Below, piece after piece: positions 7,985 through 16,054 of a stretch of 64,000 nt of DNA. Each line of letters starts with the position of its first letter. Positions within the stretch are counted from its first letter, which is position 1. The notes under the pieces were generated by a model. It saw only the letters and a program-made list of their open reading frames with translations. It had not been told where the DNA came from and ran no database searches. The position numbers and the translations under genes are program-made. This stretch comes from Granulosicoccus sp947495035 (GTDB lineage Bacteria > Pseudomonadota > Gammaproteobacteria > Granulosicoccales > Granulosicoccaceae), in NCBI RefSeq assembly GCF_050589605.1, contig NZ_JBNGOO010000002.1. One strand, given 5' to 3'.

Positions 7985-8800
7985 GTGTCCCTACGGTTGT
8001 TTCTCCGTATCGAAAGAGGTTGTCGCCAATGGCGCCTCATGTGTATCCCGTGCGTATGGTACGACAGGATTGGTCAATCGACTTAGTGTCGGGAGTCACA
8101 CTTGTAGTTATATATGGTCACTGAACAGCGGGTTCTCGATCGTTGAAACAGGCGTTGAAGACCTGCATTTCCACGGTTTGCGGACATATAATGCGCTTTT
8201 CCGGCTCAATACAACCCTGGGGCCTGGTGAGTCCTGATTGCCCGGTCTCGATGGTGGTTCGCCAGCCGTGATCTGTCAGCGGTGAAAGGTCACGTTGCCG
8301 ACGCATCCGTACCGGATCAGATGCCTGGCGGCTTGGCGGTATAACGGCACTTCGACTGAATCGAAATGGTGCAAGGTGTTACCTGGAGCTTCCGTATGAC
8401 ATTGTCGTTACTCGTTGGCTTGCATCGCGTGCACCGGCTAGTGCAGGCGCCAAAATTGTCCTGAATCAAGGAATCGCCACTTCTGCACGAGTTCGCTGAG
8501 CAACTGAAAGTTAACAGGTGACTGTCAGGCAGTTTGTTGTTACTTTTGGTAACAAGTGTGTTGAAAAATGCCGTCAAATATTCGACTTTTGATTGGAGGT
8601 TCTTCAAGTTGTTGAATTCAAAGGAGAATAAATAGCTCTGGATTCAATCCTCAAATTCACTACAATTTTGCAACAGGTTAGTCGGGAAACAGGTTTCTAC
8701 GCTGTCGTGATCCTTGGCTGCAAGCACCCAGATGGTGCAGTCATGTTGTGTGATGAAGCATTCGGGTCAGCGTACTGAACGGGAAAAAGGAGCAGAACTC
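7985..8800. other. Long intergenic region upstream of acs, no gene supported
   Basis: About 816 bases separate the TetR start from the acs start. Short frames on both strands lack family-like sequence and ribosome-binding sites, so I call no gene. AT-rich stretches suggestive of promoters occur around 8560-8680, and a 19-base inverted repeat lies at 8537-8555. The size allows a long regulated leader or an unrecognised small RNA, but nothing proves one. Confidence 0.6.
8537..8555. promoter_or_regulatory. Inverted repeat, candidate operator upstream of acs
   Basis: TTGTTAC-TTTTG-GTAACAA is a perfect 7-base inverted repeat with a 5-base spacer, 246 bases before the acs start and about 550 bases from the TetR-type gene. 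The spacing of half-sites is right for a dimeric regulator. Which protein binds is unknown. Confidence 0.4.
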
Positions 8801-10741
8801 ATGAGTAATGACTTACGGCCAGTACCGGCTGAATTCGCTGCCAATGCATTGGCTGATGATGCGAAGTATCAGGCAATGTATGCGCAGTCGGTGGAAGATC
8901 CGGAATCCTTCTGGGGAGAGCAGGGCAAGCGCCTCGACTGGATGACCCCTTACACCAAGGTCAAGAACACTACCTACGAGTACCCGAACGTATCCATCAA
9001 ATGGTACGAAGATGGTGAACTCAATGTCAGCGTGAACTGCATTGACAGACACCTGGCATCTCGCGGCGATCAGGTTGCGATCATCTGGGAAGGTGATGAT
9101 CCTTCCGACGACAAGAAGGTTACCTACAAGGAACTGCATGAACACGTCTGCCGTCTGGCCAACGTCTACAAGTCACTCGGCGTAGGCAAGGGAGATCGTG
9201 TCATTCTGTACATGCCCATGATTCCCGAAGCCGCCTACGCCATGTTGGCCTGCGCACGTATCGGTGCCATTCATTCGATCGTGTTCGGTGGGTTCAGTGC
9301 GGACGCGCTGGCCGACCGCATTACCGGGTCGAATGCCAAGCTTGTAGTAACCGCTGACGAGGGGCTGCGCGGTGGACGTAGCGTGCCACTCAAGGCCAAT
9401 GCCGACAAGGCGCTGGAAAAGGTTGCCCATGAGGTCAACATGGTTGTGGTACAGCGTACCGGCGGTCAGATCAACATGCGAGATGGTCTGGATCACTGGT
9501 ATCACGAGAAGACCGAGGCGGCGTCGACCGACTGTGAGCCCGAGCGAATGAATGCCGAGGATCCGCTGTTCATCCTGTACACCTCGGGATCCACGGGCAT
9601 GCCCAAGGGCGTGGTACATACCACCGGCGGCTATCTCGTCTATGCGTCCATGACCCATGAATACGTGTTCGATTATCACGATGGCGACATCTACTGGTGT
9701 ACGGCCGATGTAGGCTGGGTTACCGGACACAGCTATATCGTCTACGGTCCACTGGCCAATGGTGCTACCACTCTGATGTTCGAAGGCGTGCCCACCTATC
9801 CCAGCCCATCCAGATTCTGGGATGTGTGCGAGAAGCACAAGGTGAATATCTTCTATACGGCACCCACAGCCATTCGCGCCCTGATGGGGGCCGGTGAGGA
9901 ACATGTCAGCAAGGCCGATCTGTCTACCCTGCGAGTGCTCGGATCGGTGGGCGAACCCATCAATCCGGAAGCCTGGAAATGGTATGACGAAGTTGTCGGC
10001 AAGGGTCGTTGCCCGATTGTCGATACCTGGTGGCAGACGGAAACCGGCGGCATCCTCATTACCCCGCTACCGGGTGCAACTGCCACGAAACCCGGATCGG
10101 CCACTCGTCCGTTCTTCGGGGTGCAGCCTGTCATTCTGGACGCTGAAGGCAACGAACTGACCGAGACCGAAACCGAAGGTGTGCTTTGCATCCGTGATAG
10201 CTGGCCCGGGCAGATGCGCACGGTCTACGGTGATCACGAGCGCTTCGTGTCCACCTATTTCGAAACTTTCAAGGGCTACTACTTCACCGGTGACGGCTGT
10301 CGACGAGATGCAGACGGCTACTACTGGATCACTGGCCGAGTGGATGATGTCATCAATGTATCGGGCCATCGCATGGGTACGGCCGAAGTCGAGTCGGCCC
10401 TGGTGGCTCACGCCAAGGTATCCGAGGCCGCGGTCGTCGGATTCCCGCATGACATCAAGGGGCAGGGCATATACGCCTACGTCACTCTGATGGAAGGTGA
10501 AACGCCGACCGAAGAGCTTCGCAAGGAGCTTGTTTCCTGGGTAAGACAGGAAATCGGACCCATTGCATCACCGGATCTCATCCAGTGGGCACCCGGTCTG
10601 CCGAAAACCCGTTCGGGCAAGATCATGCGCCGCATTCTTCGCAAGATTGCGGAGAACGACTACGCCGCACTCGGCGATACCTCGACGCTGGCAGATCCGA
10701 GCGTTGTGGACGAGCTGATCGAAAACCGCGCCAATGCCTGA
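8801..10741 (+). CDS. acs: Acetyl-CoA synthetase (acetate--CoA ligase)
   Basis: A 646-residue AMP-forming ligase that activates acetate with ATP and CoA to acetyl-CoA. It shows the adenylate-forming core motif YTSGSTGMPKGV, the WWQTETGG motif and the C-terminal PKTRSGKIMRR motif; its Lys607 corresponds to the lysine that acyltransferases acetylate to switch Acs off. ATG 8801 follows AAAAAGGAG with good spacing; the longer upstream frame is not conserved-looking. It heads an acetate island: a DUF4212 gene and a sodium/solute symporter follow, then a symporter-type kinase cluster like CrbS, which controls acs in Vibrio and Pseudomonas. The long upstream region fits regulated transcription. Confidence 0.97.
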   Translation: MSNDLRPVPAEFAANALADDAKYQAMYAQSVEDPESFWGEQGKRLDWMTPYTKVKNTTYEYPNVSIKWYEDGELNVSVNCIDRHLASRGDQVAIIWEGDDPSDDKKVTYKELHEHVCRLANVYKSLGVGKGDRVILYMPMIPEAAYAMLACARIGAIHSIVFGGFSADALADRITGSNAKLVVTADEGLRGGRSVPLKANADKALEKVAHEVNMVVVQRTGGQINMRDGLDHWYHEKTEAASTDCEPERMNAEDPLFILYTSGSTGMPKGVVHTTGGYLVYASMTHEYVFDYHDGDIYWCTADVGWVTGHSYIVYGPLANGATTLMFEGVPTYPSPSRFWDVCEKHKVNIFYTAPTAIRALMGAGEEHVSKADLSTLRVLGSVGEPINPEAWKWYDEVVGKGRCPIVDTWWQTETGGILITPLPGATATKPGSATRPFFGVQPVILDAEGNELTETETEGVLCIRDSWPGQMRTVYGDHERFVSTYFETFKGYYFTGDGCRRDADGYYWITGRVDDVINVSGHRMGTAEVESALVAHAKVSEAAVVGFPHDIKGQGIYAYVTLMEGETPTEELRKELVSWVRQEIGPIASPDLIQWAPGLPKTRSGKIMRRILRKIAENDYAALGDTSTLADPSVVDELIENRANA

Positions 10742-10779
10742 CCCGGGCCTGACGCTGTCTTGAAGTAAATCCGGTCATG

Positions 10780-10816
10780 GCCAGAGAGCATCACGAGGTG
10801 TGCATGCTTCTCTGGC
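10780..10816 (+). other. Stem-loop between acs and the symporter genes
   Basis: GCCAGAGAGCAT pairs with ATGCTTCTCTGGC (one bulged base) around a 12-base loop. No T-run follows. It could shield the acs 3' end or lower read-through into the transporter genes. Confidence 0.5.
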
Positions 10817-10882
10817 ACCAACCGGACCCATGAATGTTCCACCACTTAAACCAGAAGCATCAGCTTCAGGAGGTACTGTCGC

Positions 10883-11143
10883 GTGTCTGAAAACTCTTCC
10901 AACAACGAATATTGGGCGGCCAATATACGCTTGGTCAAATTCTGCCTGGTCATCTGGGCAATCGTCTCTTTCGGGTTCGGAATCATCTTGCGCCCATTGC
11001 TCTCGGGTATCACCGTTGGTGGCACCGATCTCGGTTTCTGGTTCGCACAACAGGGATCCATCATTGTCTTTCTGATTCTGATTTTTTTCTATGCGTGGCG
11101 AATGAACGCGCTGGACAAGAAATTCGGCGTCGACGAGGAATAG
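10883..11143 (+). CDS. DUF4212 small subunit of a sodium/solute symporter
   Basis: An 86-residue protein with two transmembrane helices (~18-38 and ~52-72) and a short charged C-terminus. DUF4212 proteins are encoded just before VC_2705-type sodium/solute symporters and are taken to be small partner subunits, as YjcH is for ActP. GTG start with a strong AGGAGG 9 bases upstream; ends 10 bases before the symporter. Likely function: acetate or other carboxylate uptake together with the next gene. Confidence 0.88.
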   Translation: MSENSSNNEYWAANIRLVKFCLVIWAIVSFGFGIILRPLLSGITVGGTDLGFWFAQQGSIIVFLILIFFYAWRMNALDKKFGVDEE

Positions 11144-11153
11144 GACTCAACAC

Positions 11154-12923
11154 ATGGAACAGTACACACTCAATCTGCTGTTTGTAGGAGGAACCTTCCT
11201 TCTCTACATCGGCATCGCTGTCTGGGCACGCGCTGGCTCGACGTCGGAATTCTATGCAGCCGGTCGCGGGGTTCATCCTGTCCTGAACGGAATGGCGACA
11301 GCCGCAGACTGGATGTCGGCAGCATCGTTCATTTCGATGGCAGGTCTCATTGCCTTCTCCGGCTATGACAGCTCCTCCTATCTGATGGGATGGACAGGTG
11401 GCTACGTGCTGCTTGCCCTGTTGCTGGCACCGTATCTGCGAAAGTTCGGTAAATTCACGGTACCGGAATTCATCGGCGATCGTTTCTACAGCACAACGGC
11501 CCGCATGGTGGCAGTTGCCTGTCTGATCATTGCCTCGATAACCTACGTCATCGGTCAGATGACAGGTGTCGGTGTTGCGTTTTCCCGCTTCCTGGAAGTC
11601 AGCAACGATGCCGGGCTGTTCATTGGTGCCGCCATCGTATTCTTCTACGCGGTTCTCGGCGGCATGAAAGGCGTCACCTATACCCAGGTGGCTCAGTACT
11701 GCGTGCTGATTCTTGCCTACACGGTACCTGCCATCTTCATCTCGTTTCAGTTGACAGGCGTGGCACTGCCTCCCATCGGTCTGTTCGCCGATCATGCAGC
11801 TTCCGGTGTCCCATTGCTGACCAAACTGAACCAGATCGTCACCGAACTGGGCTTCCAGTCCTACACCGAACACCACACCAACACGCTCAACATGGTGCTG
11901 TTCACCTTGTCACTGATGATCGGTACGGCAGGTCTGCCGCACGTCATCATCCGCTTCTTCACCGTTCCCAAGGTGTCTGATGCTCGCTGGTCAGCGGGTT
12001 GGGCCCTGGTATTCATCGCGCTGCTGTATCTGACTGCTCCGGCTGTTGGCGCCATGGCACGCATGAATCTCATGGATACCATCTATCCTCAGGGTGCTCA
12101 GGCTGAATCGCTGAACTACGACGAACGTCCTGACTGGATGAAGAACTGGGAAGTCACCGGTTTGCTGAAGTTCGAAGACAAGAACGGCGATGGACGCATT
12201 CAGCTCTACAATGATGCTTCCGAAGAGTTTGCAGCCACCGCCGAAGCCAATGGATGGCAGGGCTCCGAGCTGGATGTCAACCGTGACATCATCGTGCTGG
12301 CGAACCCGGAAATCGCGGCTCTGCCAGGCTGGGTCATCGCACTGGTTGCGGCCGGTGGTCTGGCAGCGGCCTTGTCGACAGCGGCCGGATTGCTGCTGGC
12401 CATATCGTCGGCTGTGAGTCATGACGTGGTCAAGGGCACGCTTGCGCCGAACATCTCGGAGAAGGGAGAGTTGCTGACGGCTCGAGTGTCCATGGCGGTA
12501 GCCATCGGTGTGGCAACCTGGCTGGGCTTGAATCCACCGGGATTTGCTGCGCAAACGGTTGCCCTGGCGTTCGGACTTGCGGCAGCGACGATCTTCCCGG
12601 CGTTGATGATGGGTATCTTCTCGGCTCGTGTGAACAACAAGGGCGCGGTAGCAGGCATGTTGACAGGCTTGTTCTTCACCATCATCTACATCTTCCTGTA
12701 CAAGGGCTGGTTCTTCATTCCGGGAACCAACCAGTTGTCGGATACGCCTGATGGCTGGATGTTCGGTATCTCGCCACTGTCGATTGGTGCCGTTGGTGCG
12801 ATGATCAACTTTGCGGTCGCCTTCACGGTATCCAATGCAACGGATGAGCCGCCGAAGGAAATCCAGGAGCTGGTCGAGAGTATCCGCGTACCACGTGGTG
12901 CTGGTGCGGCAACGGATCACTAA
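11154..12923 (+). CDS. Sodium:solute symporter, VC_2705 subfamily (acetate permease-like)
   Basis: A 589-residue multi-helix inner-membrane transporter of the SSS family. The family-like core FYAAGRGVHPVLNGMATAADWMSAASFI is followed by about 13 helices. A hydrophilic loop of about 80 residues (around residues 310-395) carries a DKNGDGRIQL stretch that looks like a calcium-binding EF-hand loop. The subfamily is typically linked to acs and a DUF4212 gene, as here, so acetate or another short-chain carboxylate is the likely substrate. Tandem hairpin terminators follow. Confidence 0.9.
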   Translation: MEQYTLNLLFVGGTFLLYIGIAVWARAGSTSEFYAAGRGVHPVLNGMATAADWMSAASFISMAGLIAFSGYDSSSYLMGWTGGYVLLALLLAPYLRKFGKFTVPEFIGDRFYSTTARMVAVACLIIASITYVIGQMTGVGVAFSRFLEVSNDAGLFIGAAIVFFYAVLGGMKGVTYTQVAQYCVLILAYTVPAIFISFQLTGVALPPIGLFADHAASGVPLLTKLNQIVTELGFQSYTEHHTNTLNMVLFTLSLMIGTAGLPHVIIRFFTVPKVSDARWSAGWALVFIALLYLTAPAVGAMARMNLMDTIYPQGAQAESLNYDERPDWMKNWEVTGLLKFEDKNGDGRIQLYNDASEEFAATAEANGWQGSELDVNRDIIVLANPEIAALPGWVIALVAAGGLAAALSTAAGLLLAISSAVSHDVVKGTLAPNISEKGELLTARVSMAVAIGVATWLGLNPPGFAAQTVALAFGLAAATIFPALMMGIFSARVNNKGAVAGMLTGLFFTIIYIFLYKGWFFIPGTNQLSDTPDGWMFGISPLSIGAVGAMINFAVAFTVSNATDEPPKEIQELVESIRVPRGAGAATDH

Positions 12924-12930
12924 GGTCTGA

Positions 12931-12970
12931 AAACCGGACCGGCAGGCAATTGTCGGTTCGGTTTCAGTCT
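12931..12970 (+). terminator. Terminator 1 after the acs-symporter operon
   Basis: AAACCGGACCG pairs with CGGTTCGGTTT (one G-T pair) around a 12-base loop, followed by CAGTCTTTTT. Confidence 0.7.
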
Positions 12971-12986
12971 TTTTGATATCGATGAG

Positions 12987-13019
12987 AAAGGCTTGCATGC
13001 AAATGCAGGCCTTTTTTTT
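12987..13019 (+). terminator. Terminator 2 after the acs-symporter operon
   Basis: A 12-base stem, AAAGGCTTGCAT / ATGCAGGCCTTT, with a GCAA tetraloop is followed directly by a T-tract. This is a textbook intrinsic terminator and forms a tandem pair with the preceding one. Confidence 0.92.
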
Positions 13020-13146
13020 CAGCCACTTGTCGAGCTGATGTGCGCTCTCGTCAAGTTGGTTTCGATCTGCTCGGTGCTGTCAGCTGTTGACGGTGCTCAA
13101 AGAGCCCCTGCGCCGATGGCGTATATTGTCGTGATGACCAGAGTAG

Positions 13147-14697
13147 ATGATCGGCATGCCTGATAACCCGGAAGAATCGCCAACCGCCCCGTCGCAGAGC
13201 CCTGTTGGGCAATTGCCCGCGGCCGCCACGGCGGCACGCAGCATGTCGCCGTCGGTCTATGCCGAGGCCGGCTCCGAGCGTCTGTCGAGTGTGAAGGTCA
13301 GTGAGTTGATGAGTGTCGATCCGCATACCATCGAGCAGACGGATTCCATCCGGCTGGGTGCGCAGCGCATGCTGGAACATCGCATTTCCTGCCTGCCCGT
13401 GGTGCGTGACGATGTCCTGGTCGGGCTGGTCACGGAGGCGGATTTCGTGGGGCGTGTGGTGGCCACTGCCGTGTCCGTGGATCAGGCCGTCAGTTCGGTA
13501 ATGACCTCACAGCCACTGCATGTCAGCCCCGAGCACAGCGTGCTCGATGTACTGACTCTGATGACCCGACATCGTATCGCGCATATGCCGGTGTGCATCG
13601 AAGGACAACTGGTGGGTATCGTGACCCAGACTGATCTTGTTCGCCATCAGGTTGCATCATCGGTGTTCATGGTCGGGGACATCAGCCGCATGAAATCGAG
13701 CGCAGCCATTGCGGAGATCGTGCAGCAACTGCCCAGATTGCTGTGTTCGCTGGTTGGTAACGGTAGTAGCGCCTTCGAGACCGGACGTATCATGAGCTCC
13801 ATCACCGGTGCCGTGACACGCAGGCTGCTGGAGCTGGCGAAGCAGCGGTTCGGCCCTGCGCCGGTTGCCTATGTCTGGCTGGCCTGTGGTTCTCAAGGTC
13901 GGCAGGAACAGACCGGCGCGACCGATCAGGACAATTGTCTGATGCTGGATGACAGCTACGATCCGGACATCCATGGTGACTATTTCACACGTCTGGCGGA
14001 GTTCGTTTGCGACGGGCTGAATGAATCCGGTTATGTGTATTGTCCTGGTGACATGATGGCAAGCAACCCGAAATGGCGGCAGCCCCTGTCTGTCTGGCGT
14101 GGTTATTTCGATGAATGGATCGAACGGCCCGGGCCAATGGCGCAGATGCTGGCAAGTGTCATGTTCGACCTGCGGCCCATTCACGGTGCCGCCTGTCTGT
14201 ATGAGCCCTTGCGCGATGCCGTTCTGGCCAAGGCCCGCAAGAACAGCCTCTTTGTGGCACACATGAGCAGTAACAGTCTGACCCATCGCCCGCCACTGGG
14301 CTGGTTTGGTCGATTCCGGAAGGAGTCATCCGGTGAACATCGAGGCAAGATCGACCTGAAGCATGGTGGCGTGGTACCGATCGTGGACCTGGCGCGTGTC
14401 TATGCATTGTCTGCGGGCATTCCGGTGGTGAATACCACGGAGCGTCTGGGGGCAGGTGTGGACTCGCCGGTACTGAGCCAGTCGGGAGCACTGACTCTCA
14501 AGGATGCGCATGAAGTTATCCTGATGATCCGACTGCGACATCAGGTCAGGCAGATCAAGCAGGGGCAAAAGCCGGACAACTTCGTCGATCCGGCCTTGCT
14601 GCCGGCCTCTGAACGGGATCGGCTGCGCCGTGCCCTGCAATCAGTCAAGGAGATACAGGCGGCGATGAACAATCGTGTCGCGGTTCTCGGTCGCTAA
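13147..14697 (+). CDS. CBS-domain DUF294 nucleotidyltransferase-like protein
   Basis: A 516-residue protein. After a short disordered N-terminus come two CBS domains (~50-175), then a GlnD-like nucleotidyltransferase domain with GSQGRQEQTGATDQDN (~249-264; GS...D.D metal motif intact) and a DUF294 C-terminal helical domain. CBS pairs usually sense adenine nucleotides, and DUF294 proteins are thought to modify a partner or nucleotide in a GlnD-like way, though activity is largely unproven. It lacks the N-terminal cyclic-nucleotide-type domain of its paralogue at 16055. It sits between the acetate symporter and the kinase operon. Confidence 0.85.
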   Translation: MIGMPDNPEESPTAPSQSPVGQLPAAATAARSMSPSVYAEAGSERLSSVKVSELMSVDPHTIEQTDSIRLGAQRMLEHRISCLPVVRDDVLVGLVTEADFVGRVVATAVSVDQAVSSVMTSQPLHVSPEHSVLDVLTLMTRHRIAHMPVCIEGQLVGIVTQTDLVRHQVASSVFMVGDISRMKSSAAIAEIVQQLPRLLCSLVGNGSSAFETGRIMSSITGAVTRRLLELAKQRFGPAPVAYVWLACGSQGRQEQTGATDQDNCLMLDDSYDPDIHGDYFTRLAEFVCDGLNESGYVYCPGDMMASNPKWRQPLSVWRGYFDEWIERPGPMAQMLASVMFDLRPIHGAACLYEPLRDAVLAKARKNSLFVAHMSSNSLTHRPPLGWFGRFRKESSGEHRGKIDLKHGGVVPIVDLARVYALSAGIPVVNTTERLGAGVDSPVLSQSGALTLKDAHEVILMIRLRHQVRQIKQGQKPDNFVDPALLPASERDRLRRALQSVKEIQAAMNNRVAVLGR

Positions 14698-14722
14698 CTC
14701 AAATTCAAGACACCTTCAATAC

Positions 14723-15238
14723 ATGATCGTCCAGCTCATTACCGTCGTTATCCTGTCTGTTGCCTTGCTCCTCATGGCCTGGGCACTCTTTCGCACCTTG
14801 AAGAGACCGATGCCTCGCACCTTGATCCCGCTGATCATCGGGTCAACGGCCATCGGTTACGGCATTTACAGCGAATATACCTGGGAAGAGCGAACACTGG
14901 ACAAGATGCCCGAGTCCATCGTCCTGGCAGACAGTTACGTCGGCACATCGGTGTTCTCTCCCTGGTCCTATCTGTTTCCGCGTAACGATCGACTGATGCT
15001 GGTGGACACGGCAACGATACGACGCAACCCCGATCACGCCAATTACGCCATGGTCGATCTGCTGTTGATGCAGAGATTCAGTCCGGTCGCCAAGGTACGG
15101 CAACTGGTGGATTGCCGCAATGCGAGGCGTGCCGATCTGACCGCCGAACCGGAATTCGATGCACAGGGTCTGCCCGTCAATCTGGACTGGAAAACACTGG
15201 ATGCGTCGAATCGTCTGCTGGAAACAAGCTGCCAATAA
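14723..15238 (+). CDS. Predicted membrane-anchored protein of unknown function
   Basis: A 171-residue protein with two N-terminal hydrophobic helices (~3-22 and ~30-48) and a soluble domain containing YTWEERTLDKMPESI and two cysteines (in VDCRN and near the C-terminus, TSCQ). Its place between two DUF294 genes suggests a shared function, but I recognise no family. I use ATG 14723; an ATG at 14675 in the same frame would overlap the DUF294 gene and adds a non-membrane leader. Confidence 0.7.
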   Translation: MIVQLITVVILSVALLLMAWALFRTLKRPMPRTLIPLIIGSTAIGYGIYSEYTWEERTLDKMPESIVLADSYVGTSVFSPWSYLFPRNDRLMLVDTATIRRNPDHANYAMVDLLLMQRFSPVAKVRQLVDCRNARRADLTAEPEFDAQGLPVNLDWKTLDASNRLLETSCQ

Positions 15239-15265
15239 GGCAAGGCTTCGGATTGCGTAGGTTCA

Positions 15266-15288
15266 ACGGCGTCCCCCTGCAACGCCGT
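15266..15288. other. Stem-loop between convergent genes
   Basis: ACGGCGT / ACGCCGT with a 9-base loop lies in the gap between the membrane protein and the convergent exonuclease gene. No T-run follows, so a role in termination is only possible. Confidence 0.35.
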
Positions 15289-15329
15289 CTGAAACAAAGC
15301 ATCGCCTTCTCGTTACATGGGGCTGCCGC

Positions 15330-16049
15330 TCAGTAGCTGCGAGTCAGATCCTCGAGACGCAGCGGGCGTGTCGTGGTGCGGTAGGCAATCTGTGCCAGCA
15401 GCAGTTCGCCTGCGCCAATGGCATCGCTGAGGGCGTCATGTGCACGATACCTGGGCAGTCCATATTGCTTACGCAATGCGTCCAGGCGTAATGATCCGGG
15501 GGCGATGGGCGAACCGGAGCGAATGAGCTTGCGCTGTTCCAGTTCGAGAGTGTCAACGAGCGGCGCCACGAAGGGGCAGCCGTAGAGGCGCCGGCAGACA
15601 ATGTCCAGAAAGTCATGCTCGATGCGCGCGCTGTGAGCAACCAGGACTCGTCCTGCAAGGGCCTGCAACAAGGGCGGCAAGGCTTCGGCAATCGGCAGTC
15701 CTTCCCCGGCACGGTCATCGAGAATACCGTGTACCACGGCAGACGATTCAGGAATGGCACGCTGCGGCCTGACCAGATAGTGACGGGCTCCATCCAGATG
15801 CAGACCATGACCGGATATCGTCACGAATCCGATACTCAGCAGTTCGTCTCGTTGTGGCACAAGCCCCGTCGTTTCGATGTCCAGCGCCAGATAATCGGTC
15901 GAGACCGATGGGGTTGCCGGATTCACGAACGGCACGGCATAGTAATCGCGTAACGGCCCGGCAGGCGCTCGCTTCAGCCACCAGAGCCTTTGACGCTCCA
16001 GCGAGAACAGCCGGCGACAGACGAAACTGCTCATGGTGCGTTCGAGCAT
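15330..16049 (-). CDS. DnaQ-like 3'-5' exonuclease (DEDDh)
   Basis: A 239-residue protein with an N-terminal ~45-residue helical lead followed by an exonuclease fold. Visible motifs are ExoI DIETTG (~55), ExoII around VAHSARIEHDFL and ExoIII YRAHDALSDA with the catalytic His and Asp. It resembles the DNA polymerase III epsilon subunit, but the lead and lone position suggest a stand-alone nuclease. It starts six bases after the stop of the upstream DUF294 gene, so it is the last gene of the kinase operon. Its link to acetate control is unknown, although a DnaQ-like gene beside DUF294 and transporter-kinase genes is a recurring pattern. Confidence 0.85.
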   Translation of the reverse strand: MLERTMSSFVCRRLFSLERQRLWWLKRAPAGPLRDYYAVPFVNPATPSVSTDYLALDIETTGLVPQRDELLSIGFVTISGHGLHLDGARHYLVRPQRAIPESSAVVHGILDDRAGEGLPIAEALPPLLQALAGRVLVAHSARIEHDFLDIVCRRLYGCPFVAPLVDTLELEQRKLIRSGSPIAPGSLRLDALRKQYGLPRYRAHDALSDAIGAGELLLAQIAYRTTTRPLRLEDLTRSY

Positions 16050-16054
16050 CAGGA

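Noticed and set aside
8418..8436. A TTGGCTTGCATCGCGTGCA stretch resembling a sigma-54 promoter.
   Set aside because: The GG and GC elements are 12 bases apart instead of 10, so the match fails.
8317..8607. A 96-codon minus-strand frame in the acs upstream region.
   Set aside because: TTG start without a ribosome-binding site, irregular composition and no recognisable domain.
11991..12998. A 335-codon open frame on the minus strand across the sodium/solute symporter.
   Set aside because: Its sequence is Arg/His/Gln-rich with no family likeness, while the opposite strand encodes a clear transporter. It is a shadow of high-GC codon use.
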